Position numbers and translations under genes: made by a program
Shown: positions 43,782 to 52,645 of the stretch, piece by piece
Layout: each line of letters starts with the position of its first letter
Position numbering within the stretch: the first letter of the stretch is position 1
Notes under the pieces: generated by a model
Told to the model about the DNA's origin: nothing
What the model saw: the letters and a program-made list of their open reading frames with translations, nothing else
Database searches by the model: none
Source of the DNA: an uncultured Prevotellamassilia sp.
GTDB lineage: Bacteria; Bacteroidota; Bacteroidia; Bacteroidales; Bacteroidaceae
DNA length: 64,000 nt
Assembly: GCA_934255485.1 (NCBI GenBank)
Contig: CAKQOG010000008.1
Location: 1-64,000, forward strand
Reading direction: 5' to 3'

Positions 43782-45002
43782 ATGAGTATAAAAGAATTGA
43801 CGAATAAAATAAAGGGTAATCCCACAATGACAGATGGGACAGTATATTCAATATTGATAATATGTAGCATTTCGCACTTTCTGAATGATATGATACAATC
43901 TATCATTCCTTCTATCTACCCGATAATTAAAGATGAGTTTGGGTTCTCGTTTGCTCAGATTGGCATTATCACATTGGTTTTCCAAATGACCTCGTCTATA
44001 CTGCAGCCTTTTACTGGATTGTATGCCGACAAACACCCGCGACCTTATGCCTTGTCGGTGGGTATGTGTTTTACGTTGATTGGGTTGTTGATGCTTGCTT
44101 TTTCAGAGAGTTATTGGCTCATATTGCTGTCTGTTAGCATCGTGGGACTTGGCTCATCGGTGTTTCATCCAACGGCTTCGCGCGTGGCACAGATGGCTTC
44201 GGGGGGCATGAAAAGTTTGGCTCAATCTATATTTCAAGTGGGTGGTAATGGGGGTTCGGCACTTGGCCCATTATTGGCTGCTATTGTTATTTTGCCCATG
44301 GGACAATGGGCTATATCGTGGTTTGCCATTGCAGCCTTGCTTGCTGCACTGATTATGGTAAGATTGGGAACATGGTATAAACTCCGACTTTCGTATGTGG
44401 TAAATCATCCACAGAGAATTCCATTGCTGAACAACCATATCTCAAAACGTGCAAAATATGGAGCCTTGCTTATCCTTATTATATTGGTATTTTCAAAGTA
44501 CTTTTATACGGCTTGTATCACCAACTACTTTACCTTTTTTCTTATCGACAAGTTTGGTGTAAGTGTAGCAACATCGCAATTATGCTTATTTGCTTTCTTG
44601 GCTGCTTTTGCTATTGGGACCGTGGCTGGTGGTATGCTTGGCGATAAGTTTGGTCGTAAATATGTGATATGGTTCTCTATATTGGGTGCAGCACCTTTTG
44701 CTCTCTTTATGCCCTATGTCGGGTTGGGTATGACCATTGTATGTGCCTTTATGTCGGGACTTATTATTGCATCTGCATTCTCGTCGATAGTGGTTTATGC
44801 CACAGATCTTATGCCCGATAAAGTGGGTATGATAGCGGGTGTGTTTTTCGGATTGATGTTTGGCTTGGGGGGCTTAGGTTCGGCTTTTTTTGGCTGGCTT
44901 GCTGATAAGACAAGTGTTGAATACATTTTTCAAGTAAGTGCTTATTTGCCTCTTATGGGCATTATTGCTGGCCTGTTACCTAACACGCAAGAAAAGGCAT
45001 AA
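43782..45002 (+). CDS. MFS transporter, fosmidomycin-resistance (Fsr) type
   Basis: 406 residues, twelve membrane helices. The family start is clear: SHFLNDMIQSIIPSIYPIIK, the loop GLYADKHPRP, and GLGSSVFHPTASRVAQMASG. Fsr-type proteins export fosmidomycin and other small molecules with proton influx. It is monocistronic; no clear promoter was recognised between the preceding terminator and the ATG. The physiological substrate is unknown. Confidence 0.87.
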   Translation: MSIKELTNKIKGNPTMTDGTVYSILIICSISHFLNDMIQSIIPSIYPIIKDEFGFSFAQIGIITLVFQMTSSILQPFTGLYADKHPRPYALSVGMCFTLIGLLMLAFSESYWLILLSVSIVGLGSSVFHPTASRVAQMASGGMKSLAQSIFQVGGNGGSALGPLLAAIVILPMGQWAISWFAIAALLAALIMVRLGTWYKLRLSYVVNHPQRIPLLNNHISKRAKYGALLILIILVFSKYFYTACITNYFTFFLIDKFGVSVATSQLCLFAFLAAFAIGTVAGGMLGDKFGRKYVIWFSILGAAPFALFMPYVGLGMTIVCAFMSGLIIASAFSSIVVYATDLMPDKVGMIAGVFFGLMFGLGGLGSAFFGWLADKTSVEYIFQVSAYLPLMGIIAGLLPNTQEKA

Positions 45003-45056
45003 AACTAAAATGAGATTGCTCAATCTTCATTGAACTTTGAGTAACATACATAAAAA

Positions 45057-45101
45057 GAATGCAGAGAGACTGAACGATTTATATTCAATCTCTCTGCATT
45101 C
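45057..45101. terminator. Bidirectional terminator
   Basis: GAATGCAGAGAGA (45057-45069) pairs perfectly with TCTCTCTGCATTC (45089-45101). It sits between the convergent Fsr-like and CapD-like genes. Confidence 0.8.
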
Positions 45102-45135
45102 GTTATTTTCTTATTTAATTAGGCTTGTGCGTTTA

Positions 45136-47094
45136 TTACGCTTGTGCGCTCTCTTTTACATTGTCCTCTTTGTTGTCTAAGGCCTCATAACGAGAGTGCT
45201 TACTGATGTATTCAGGAACAATGTCCTTCATCTTCTTGACAGTTGCCATATTATCATAGTGTGATGCAATCTCGCGAAGTTCTTCAATGTCTTTCTCTGC
45301 ATCTTCGTATTCGTAATTGCGAACCATTGCAATGCGAATTTTTTTGTGGAACGAAGGTAATGTGTTTTCGTTTTCGTTGAGAACCTCTTCGTAAAGCTTT
45401 TCACCCTCACGTAAACCTGTGTATTTAATCTCCACATTCTTTGCGCCGCTGAGTGCTATCATGCGTTTGGCAAGATCGGCAATGCGTACGGGTTCGCCCA
45501 TATCGAACACAAAGATTTCGCCACCTTTGCCGTGTGTTCCTGCTTCAAGTACAAGTTTGCAAGCCTCTGGAATGAGCATAAAGAAACGAATAATCTTGGG
45601 GTGAGTAACGGTAAGTGGACCACCTGCTGCCAACTGCTTGCGGAACAATGGAATGACTGAACCATTGCTACCTAACACATTGCCAAAGCGTGTTGTGACA
45701 AACTGTGTAATGCCTTTAACCTTTCCCTCCTTAATTGCTTTGTCGAGGCTCTGAACGTAGATTTCGCATATACGCTTTGAGCATCCCATTACGTTAGTTG
45801 GATTAACAGCTTTGTCTGTCGAAATCATTACAAATTTCTTGACATCATATTTCACGCTAAGGTCTGCAATAATCTTGGTTCCCCATACGTTGTTCTGTAC
45901 GCTTTCGCTGGGGTTGTCCTCCATCATAGGCACATGCTTATAGGCTGCTGCGTGGAACACATAGTCGGGTTTAAATGTGCTAAATATCTCCTCCATTCTG
46001 TCGGCCTTGCAAATGCTTGTTACTACAGTTTCGGCCTTAATGTCGGGATAGTTGTTCTTCATCATGAGACGAATGTCGTGCAGTGGTGTCTCAGCTTGGT
46101 CTATAAGCATCATGTATGAAGGTTTGTATATTGCTATCTGACGCACCATTTCTGAACCAATACTACCAGCAGAACCTGTTATAAGCACTTTCTTACCGCT
46201 GAGCAATGCACCTACGCTATCCATATCTACTTGGATTTCGTCGCGTGGAAGCAAATCTTCGATATTCACCTCGCGCATTTGCACTTTCCCATTTGTTTCT
46301 CCTTGGTGCTTGCTCCACTCTTCGGCATTAGATGCTATATAGATTTTAATGCCTGCATTGATTAGCATATCTTGAAACTTGCGGTTGTTTAAGAATTTAT
46401 CGTGCTTTAGTGGACTTACCATTACGGCTTGTATATTGCGTTTTTTGATGATAGAAAGCAGATCTTCTTGTGTAGAGTAGATGCGTTGTCCCATCAAACG
46501 CTCAGAGTAATGTTTTTTGCTATCACCAATATAGCCTACAATGAGATGTTTTACAGGTTTAGTGTTGCGCGCTTCGTTAGTCATAGCAATGGCACCTGCA
46601 TGTGTACCATAGATAAGCACACGCTCAGAAGAATTGCTCATTAATACGCTTTCAAACAATATCTTGATAAGCACACGCACACCACACATCATTGCTGCTG
46701 TGCCAAAGTAAATGGCAAATAGCATACGCCCCGTAAGCGGCATGAAAATGTTGGTGAGATCGCAATTTATAACTACCATGTTAAAGGCAAATCCTATAAC
46801 AAAAGCCAATATGCTTGAGTATATTACGCGCAATAAATCAATGAATTGTGAGTAACGTAGTATGCCCGAATAGGTGTGGAATACTTTTGAACCAATGATG
46901 TTGGTTAGTGTGAGAATTAAAAAGGTGTGGATAAGTGCTGGACCATGGTTTAGCATCTCACTTGCAGGGTGTCGCCCCCACATCATAATAAGTCCTCCAA
47001 AAAAGCATATGAATGCGTCAAGCACTACAATGCACCAATATGGTAAAGCTGTGCGACCAAAGTACCAATTGAAAATTTTGCCTAGTATTTTCAT
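45136..47094 (-). CDS. CapD/FlaA1-type nucleoside-diphosphate-sugar 4,6-dehydratase, membrane-bound
   Basis: 652 residues. Four N-terminal membrane helices, then a CoA-binding-like domain (VLIYGTHAGAIAM), then a short-chain dehydrogenase/extended fold with KVLITGSAGSIGSEM (NAD-binding), FHAAAYKHVPMMEDNP, MISTDKAVNPTNVMGCSKR and TRFGNVLGSNGSVIPLF. This layout is that of WbpM/PglF/CapD enzymes that convert UDP-GlcNAc to a 4-keto-6-deoxy sugar at the inner membrane, for capsule or O-antigen. The catalytic Tyr of YxxxK is replaced by Met (MGCSK), the normal form of this subfamily. An eight-C run lies four bases before the ATG. Confidence 0.93.
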   Translation of the reverse strand: MKILGKIFNWYFGRTALPYWCIVVLDAFICFFGGLIMMWGRHPASEMLNHGPALIHTFLILTLTNIIGSKVFHTYSGILRYSQFIDLLRVIYSSILAFVIGFAFNMVVINCDLTNIFMPLTGRMLFAIYFGTAAMMCGVRVLIKILFESVLMSNSSERVLIYGTHAGAIAMTNEARNTKPVKHLIVGYIGDSKKHYSERLMGQRIYSTQEDLLSIIKKRNIQAVMVSPLKHDKFLNNRKFQDMLINAGIKIYIASNAEEWSKHQGETNGKVQMREVNIEDLLPRDEIQVDMDSVGALLSGKKVLITGSAGSIGSEMVRQIAIYKPSYMMLIDQAETPLHDIRLMMKNNYPDIKAETVVTSICKADRMEEIFSTFKPDYVFHAAAYKHVPMMEDNPSESVQNNVWGTKIIADLSVKYDVKKFVMISTDKAVNPTNVMGCSKRICEIYVQSLDKAIKEGKVKGITQFVTTRFGNVLGSNGSVIPLFRKQLAAGGPLTVTHPKIIRFFMLIPEACKLVLEAGTHGKGGEIFVFDMGEPVRIADLAKRMIALSGAKNVEIKYTGLREGEKLYEEVLNENENTLPSFHKKIRIAMVRNYEYEDAEKDIEELREIASHYDNMATVKKMKDIVPEYISKHSRYEALDNKEDNVKESAQA

Positions 47095-47097
47095 ATC

Positions 47098-47105
47098 GGG
47101 GGGGG
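47098..47105. repeat. Eight-G tract adjoining the CapD-like start codon
   Basis: On the minus strand a C8 run ends three bases before the ATG at 47094, where a ribosome binding site would be. Context C-G8-TAAT is the same as at 3836-3848. Confidence 0.6.
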
Positions 47106-47534
47106 TAATTTTAATTAGTTAATGTGAGATGTGATTGGATTTTGTTCCAATGGCTTAAAGTGTAAATATGCCAATTCTTTTCTATTGGTAATGCCGTTAC
47201 ACTTTATCAAAGAAAAGTATTGAAATATACGTAACATCTCAAGTTTTGTAAATGTTCTGTTAGTATTATATTTATTATTTATTTACAAGCTCAAGCCCCA
47301 ACAATAGATGTACATTCAAATTGTATATATTCATCAAAATGTTTGATGCTATTTGTAGTTTCACTCTATAAAATTAACCAAACTTGTTCTAAATCTATTT
47401 GAAAAAATAGTGCAAGCCGAATGCAATAATACTCGTTTTAATTGCTGGGGTGTAACTTATCATATGCAAAGATACGTATTTTTTAATAAATCAATATAAA
47501 AAGCAGAAATTATTAACGTGTTTTCAGTAGTAAA

Positions 47535-47568
47535 TTTGCAGCTTTCTCATCGATAATCCTTATCTTTG
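47535..47568 (+). promoter_or_regulatory. pepT promoter
   Basis: TATCTTTG (47561-47568) with TTTG at 47535-47538, spacer 22 bp. A second -7-like TAAATTTG spans 47531-47538. Confidence 0.55.
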
Positions 47569-47606
47569 TAAATATAACTTATAAAAAGTAAAACATTTTG
47601 TAGACA

Positions 47607-48830
47607 ATGAATATTGTAGATAGATTTTTAAAGTATGTAAGTTTCGACACACAGAGTGCCGAAGATACCAATACAACTCCAAGTACGGCTAAGCAATTAA
47701 AACTGGCAGAATACTTGCGCGATGAACTCAAAGAAATTGGTCTTTCAGATGTTGAAATGGACGAAAATGGTTATGTATATGCCACGCTTCCTGCCAACAC
47801 CGACAAAGACATTCCGACTATAGGATTTATATCGCACATGGATACAAGTCCCGATTGTTCTGGAGCAAACATTCGTCCACGCATTGTAAAGAATTATGAT
47901 GGCAAGGACATTGTGCTTGATGAGACGGCTGGTATTGTTACATCTCCAAGCAAGTTTCCCGAACTGCTTGACCATGTAGGTGAAGACATAATTGTAACAG
48001 ACGGACATACGCTTCTTGGTGCAGACGATAAGGCTGGTATAGCTGAAATAGTACAGGCCATGGTTTATCTGATTGAACATCCAGAAATTAAACATGGACG
48101 TGTGCGCGTAGGATTTAATCCTGATGAAGAAATAGGCTTAGGTGCGCATAAGTTCGATGTTAAAAAGTTTGATTGTGCATGGGGATATACCATGGATGGT
48201 GGCGAATTGGGCGAGCTTGAATACGAGAACTTTAATGCTGCAAGTGCCAAAATCGAGGTGCATGGAGTTAGCGTGCATCCGGGTTATGCTAAAGGCAAAA
48301 TGATAAATGCGGCTCGTGTGGCAGCAGAGTTTGCTGCGCAAATGCCCGCAACCGAAACTCCCGAACAAACGGTGGAGTATGAAGGCTTTTATCATTTGCT
48401 AAACATCGAAGGCAACGTAGAACACGCTACATTGTCTTACATCATACGCGACCATGACCATGCACGTTTTGAAAAGCGCAAACAGTTTGTTGAGAAAGCT
48501 GCATTGTGGATGAACGAACGTTATGGCGAAGGAGTGGTAACTGCTACTATTGCAGACCAATACTACAATATGCGTGAGATGATAGAGCCAGTTCCACATG
48601 TAGTAGACATTGTGATTGAGGCCATGAAAGAGTGTGGCATACCCTCTAAAGTACGTGCCATTCGTGGTGGTACAGATGGTGCACAGCTTTCGTTTAAGGG
48701 CTTACCCTGTCCTAATATCTTTGCAGGTGGACTTAATTTTCATGGTCCACACGAGTTCTTGCCAATCCCCTCTATGCAAAAAGCCTCTGAATTAGTGGTA
48801 AAGATAATAGAGATAACGGCTAAGAGATAA
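47607..48830 (+). CDS. pepT: Peptidase T (tripeptide aminopeptidase)
   Basis: 407 residues, the normal length. M20-family metal ligands are seen in GFISHMDTSPD, LLGADDKAGIAEI and FNPDEEIGLGAHKFD; RAIRGGTDGAQLSFKGLPCP closes the active site. It removes the N-terminal residue from tripeptides in the cytoplasm. Own promoter and terminator, so monocistronic. Confidence 0.95.
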   Translation: MNIVDRFLKYVSFDTQSAEDTNTTPSTAKQLKLAEYLRDELKEIGLSDVEMDENGYVYATLPANTDKDIPTIGFISHMDTSPDCSGANIRPRIVKNYDGKDIVLDETAGIVTSPSKFPELLDHVGEDIIVTDGHTLLGADDKAGIAEIVQAMVYLIEHPEIKHGRVRVGFNPDEEIGLGAHKFDVKKFDCAWGYTMDGGELGELEYENFNAASAKIEVHGVSVHPGYAKGKMINAARVAAEFAAQMPATETPEQTVEYEGFYHLLNIEGNVEHATLSYIIRDHDHARFEKRKQFVEKAALWMNERYGEGVVTATIADQYYNMREMIEPVPHVVDIVIEAMKECGIPSKVRAIRGGTDGAQLSFKGLPCPNIFAGGLNFHGPHEFLPIPSMQKASELVVKIIEITAKR

Positions 48831-48852
48831 AAACTTTTTTACATGATAAAAA

Positions 48853-48896
48853 CTGGCGTGTTGTATTGCTTTTTAACATCAACACGCCAGCATTTT
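48853..48896 (+). terminator. pepT terminator
   Basis: CTGGCGTGTTG (48853-48863) pairs with CAACACGCCAG (48880-48890), followed by CATTTTT. Confidence 0.85.
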
Positions 48897-48916
48897 TATA
48901 AAAGTATACTCACGTA

Positions 48917-51163
48917 ATGGAGAATCTTATATCAGATTTGGCGCTCATACTGATTATGGCAGGTATTGTTACCATCGTGTTTAAGCGTCTGAAGCAACCT
49001 CTTGTGTTGGGCTATATCGTGGCTGGTTTCTTAGCAGGTCCACATATGCCTTATACTCCCAGTGTGACAGATATGACTAACATACACATTTGGGCGGATA
49101 TAGGTGTAATATTCTTGATGTTCACGCTTGGACTTGAGTTTTCATTTAAGAAAATAATCAAGATGGGCATAGGACCGATCATAGCAGCTTGCAGCGTGAT
49201 GTTTTGCATGATGAGCCTTGGCAATATGGTGGGGCATATCTTTGGGTGGGGCAGTATGAATAGCCTATTCCTTGGTGGTATGTTGGCTATGTCGAGTACC
49301 ACTATCATTTACAAAGCGTTCGACGATTTAGGATTACGACAACAAAAGTTTGCCAGTGAGGTGCTTTCAGTGCTTATTCTCGAAGACATTTTGGGCATAT
49401 TGCTTATGGTGATACTCAGTGCAATGGCAGTGTCAAGGCAGTTTGAGGGTATGGAGCTTGTAAGCAGTTTATTCAAACTTGGTTTCTTTTTGATACTATG
49501 GTTTGTAGTGGGTGTATACGTTATTCCCTTGTTCTTGCGTAAGACTCATCGGTGGATAAATAAAGAAACCTTGCTCGTTTTTAGCATAGGTTTATGCTTC
49601 TTACTTGTGGTAATTGCCAATAAAGTGGGCTATAGTTCTGCATTTGGAGCATTCATGATGGGGAGCATTCTTGCCGAGACAATTGAAGCTGAACAAATAG
49701 AACGTGTTGTATCGCCTGTAAAGGACCTTTTTGGTGCTATATTCTTTGTATCAGTAGGTATGCTTGTCGATCCAGGTGTGCTTATTACCTATTGGTTGCC
49801 TATATTGGTGCTATGTATAATCATCATTGTGGGGCAAGCATTGTTTGGCACAGTAAGTTTCTTGTTGTCTGGGCAGCCATTGCGAACGGCTTTACAAGGT
49901 GGCTTTTCTTTGGCACAAATAGGTGAGTTCGCCTTTATTCTTGCCTCTCTCGGCACCTCTCTTGGCGTAACAAGCGACTTTCTCTACCCCGTTGTAGTAG
50001 CAGTGAGCATCATCACTACCTTCTTCACACCCTACATGATACGTGCGGCTTTGCCAGCCTATTCATGCCTTGAAAAGGTAATGCCGCAAACCATGCTCCA
50101 CCATCTCAAAACCCGCAATACGCATGTATCTGATACGCGCCAGAACAATATGTGGCGCAGTTTGCTCACGGCGCTTGTTGGTCAAGTGGGGGCTTATATC
50201 ACACTAAGCATAGCTGTTATTTTGCTATCGTTTTCGGTGTTGTTGCCTTTGTGTAGAGGAGTTTTCGGACATTGGGTGGGCAATGTATCATGTGGCATAT
50301 TTACGTTGTTAGTGTCATCACCATTCTTACGTGCCATTGTTATGCGTAAAAACCATTCTGAAGAATGGAAAGAACTTCGTAGTCGTAGCAAGAGCAATCG
50401 ATTGGTACTATGGCTCACATTTGTTGTGCGCTATGCCATTGCAGCAGCTGCAGTATACTACGTTATCAACTTCCTTTCGCCCTTTTGGTGGGTATGGAAT
50501 ACACTTGCGTCGTTGCTACTCGTGGGGCTGATGATTGCATCGCGTCACACCAAGTGGGTGAGCATCAAACTTGAGCGTACATTCTTGCAAAATCTTCGTT
50601 TGCGTGATGTAATGATACAAGCCGAAAATCCAGAGCCTGGCTATGCCAATCGTTTGAATAGTCATAACATACATATTGCAGAATTGGATGTTCCTGACAA
50701 CTCAAAATGGGCTGGATGCAAACTTAAAGATTTAGGCTTTAGTCATCATGACGGTGTGATGATAGCTGCTATTGTGCGCGGCATGTACAGACTAAACATA
50801 CCTGATGGTGAAACCACGATATTCCCTAACGACCGTTTAGAAGTGATAGGTAGCGACGAAAGCATGCAGATATTCCAACAGCGCATGGCGAGTGAGCATC
50901 TACAATTACCTATGGCATCGAGCAAGTTGCAGTTGCAAAGATTGCTTGTGCGCACAGGCAATCCTTTTATCGGAATGAGTATTAAAGATAGTGGCATTCG
51001 CTCTCATCATCACTGCATGGTAGTGGGCTTTGAAGACAACCAAGGAAACATTGTTCCCACAACGGCTACACACGTAATAGAGCGCAATGATGCCATGTGG
51101 ATTGTAGGCGAAGACGACTCAATCAGACTGCTAAAAAAGGCTTTCGAAACAAAAGTGTCATAA
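48917..51163 (+). CDS. Kef-type cation:proton antiporter with C-terminal TrkA-C domains
   Basis: 748 residues. The first ~400 form a CPA2 antiporter: LKQPLVLGYIVAGFLAGPH, FTLGLEFSFKKI, AMSSTTIIYKAF, SAFGAFMMGSILAET. Additional helices follow to about residue 560, then two TrkA-C (RCK-C) domains (ELDVPDNSKWAGCKLKDLGF and VRTGNPFIGMSIKDSGI), which bind regulatory ligands. It exchanges K+ or Na+ for H+ at the inner membrane. It is followed by trkA and nhaD, forming a cation-homeostasis cluster, although trkA has its own promoter. Confidence 0.92.
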   Translation: MENLISDLALILIMAGIVTIVFKRLKQPLVLGYIVAGFLAGPHMPYTPSVTDMTNIHIWADIGVIFLMFTLGLEFSFKKIIKMGIGPIIAACSVMFCMMSLGNMVGHIFGWGSMNSLFLGGMLAMSSTTIIYKAFDDLGLRQQKFASEVLSVLILEDILGILLMVILSAMAVSRQFEGMELVSSLFKLGFFLILWFVVGVYVIPLFLRKTHRWINKETLLVFSIGLCFLLVVIANKVGYSSAFGAFMMGSILAETIEAEQIERVVSPVKDLFGAIFFVSVGMLVDPGVLITYWLPILVLCIIIIVGQALFGTVSFLLSGQPLRTALQGGFSLAQIGEFAFILASLGTSLGVTSDFLYPVVVAVSIITTFFTPYMIRAALPAYSCLEKVMPQTMLHHLKTRNTHVSDTRQNNMWRSLLTALVGQVGAYITLSIAVILLSFSVLLPLCRGVFGHWVGNVSCGIFTLLVSSPFLRAIVMRKNHSEEWKELRSRSKSNRLVLWLTFVVRYAIAAAAVYYVINFLSPFWWVWNTLASLLLVGLMIASRHTKWVSIKLERTFLQNLRLRDVMIQAENPEPGYANRLNSHNIHIAELDVPDNSKWAGCKLKDLGFSHHDGVMIAAIVRGMYRLNIPDGETTIFPNDRLEVIGSDESMQIFQQRMASEHLQLPMASSKLQLQRLLVRTGNPFIGMSIKDSGIRSHHHCMVVGFEDNQGNIVPTTATHVIERNDAMWIVGEDDSIRLLKKAFETKVS

Positions 51164-51181
51164 TGATGACATACGTTTGAG

Positions 51182-51212
51182 TTGTATGTATTACTAAAAT
51201 AGCTTACCTTTG
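51182..51212 (+). promoter_or_regulatory. trkA-nhaD promoter
   Basis: TTG (51182-51184), 20-bp spacer, TACCTTTG (51205-51212), 40 bp before the trkA ATG. Confidence 0.7.
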
Positions 51213-51252
51213 TAACGAAGTTTATCAATCTTTTTTTTGAAAACGAATAACA

Positions 51253-52596
51253 ATGAAAATAATCATTGCAGGAGCAGGGGCTGTGGGTACACACTTAGCC
51301 AAACTCCTTTCGCACGAAAACCACGACATTACGCTAATGGATGAGTCGTCAGAGAAACTCGAAGACCTTTCATCCAACTTTGACATACTTACATTGCCGC
51401 TTTCGCCCTCGTCTATATCAGCTTTACAAGAGGCAGAGGTGGGCAAGGCCGACTTGTTTATTGGCGTTACTCCCGACGAAGCTCATAACATGACTGCTTG
51501 CATGTTAGCATCGAAACTTGGAGCTAAAAAAACAGTAGCACGTGTAGATAATTATGAGTATACTTTGCCCCAACACCGTGAGTTCTTTAAGACTGTAGGT
51601 ATAGGTTCTATTATCTATCCCGAAATGCTTGCGGGGCAAGAAATACTTCACAACATCAAGCGCAGTTGGATAAGGCAGTGGTGGGAGGTGCAAAATGGCG
51701 CACTCATTCTGTTGGGTGTAAAGGTAAGAAGCAATGCCCAAATACTCGACCATCCGCTCAAAGACCTTTGCGGTCCAGACTCTCCTTATCACATTGTAGC
51801 GGTAAAACGTGGCGACGAAACTGTTATTCCACATGGTGCCGATTGCCTTAGAGCACAAGATGTGGTGTACTTTATGACTACGCCTAAATATGTAAACTAC
51901 ATACGCGATATTGCAGGCAAGGAGGAGTATCCAGATGTATCAAATGTTATCATTATGGGAGGTGGAAGTACGGCAGTTCACCTTGCAGATGCCATGCCCG
52001 ACTACATGCATTCTAAGATTATTGAAAGCGATGTGAAACGTGCCGAACATCTCAATGAGGTTGTTACCAATCGTCACACCATGATTATACATGGCGACGG
52101 ACGCGACCTTTCATTGCTCGAGGAAGAGGGCATACGCAAGGTGCAAGCATTCTGTGCTTTAACCGAAAATTCAGAGACCAACATCCTTGCATGTCTTGCT
52201 GCAAAGCGGCTTGGAGTGCGCAAAACGGTAGCTATGGTTGAAAACACAGACTATATAGGCATGGCTGAAAGTTTAGACATTGGTACAATTATCAATAAAA
52301 AAACCTTTGCTGCAAGCCACATCTACCAAATGATGCTTAAAGCCGATATAACTTCGGTAAAGAGCCTTACCGTGGCGCAAGCAGATGTGGCAGAGTTCAG
52401 CGTGTCGAACGAGGCAAAGATAACACGTAAATTTGTTAAAGACCTTGACTTGCCAAGCAGTGTTACGCTTGGTGGATTGGTTCGCAACGGAGTCGGACAG
52501 CTCATTAATGGTTCTACGCTCATCCAACCAGGCGATACAGTAGTGGCTTTTTGCCTAAGTGGAGGCATTAAAAAACTCGAAAAGTTCTTTAAATAA
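51253..52596 (+). CDS. trkA: Trk potassium uptake regulatory protein TrkA
   Basis: 447 residues with two RCK-N/RCK-C pairs. First nucleotide site MKIIIAGAGAVGTHLAKLL; second site NVIIMGGGSTAVHLADAM. TrkA is the cytoplasmic NAD(H)/ATP-binding ring that gates a TrkH/TrkG-type channel. The usual membrane partner trkH is not next to it here; nhaD follows 49 bp downstream. It may gate a TrkH encoded elsewhere. Confidence 0.93.
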   Translation: MKIIIAGAGAVGTHLAKLLSHENHDITLMDESSEKLEDLSSNFDILTLPLSPSSISALQEAEVGKADLFIGVTPDEAHNMTACMLASKLGAKKTVARVDNYEYTLPQHREFFKTVGIGSIIYPEMLAGQEILHNIKRSWIRQWWEVQNGALILLGVKVRSNAQILDHPLKDLCGPDSPYHIVAVKRGDETVIPHGADCLRAQDVVYFMTTPKYVNYIRDIAGKEEYPDVSNVIIMGGGSTAVHLADAMPDYMHSKIIESDVKRAEHLNEVVTNRHTMIIHGDGRDLSLLEEEGIRKVQAFCALTENSETNILACLAAKRLGVRKTVAMVENTDYIGMAESLDIGTIINKKTFAASHIYQMMLKADITSVKSLTVAQADVAEFSVSNEAKITRKFVKDLDLPSSVTLGGLVRNGVGQLINGSTLIQPGDTVVAFCLSGGIKKLEKFFK

Positions 52597-52645
52597 AACC
52601 TTCTACAAAACAGATGAAAAAATCATAAAACAAAAGTAATATAAC

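Larger units (their letters stand above)
47095..47606. other. Long divergent region between the CapD-like gene and pepT
   Basis: Holds an eight-G tract (47098-47105), a two-part hairpin (AAAGTGTAA 47157-47165 with TTACACTTT 47197-47205; CCAAT 47171-47175 with ATTGG 47184-47188) inside the CapD-like leader, a minus-strand TATCTTTG (47467-47474) and plus-strand pepT boxes. The rest is AT-rich with nothing recognised. Confidence 0.6.
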
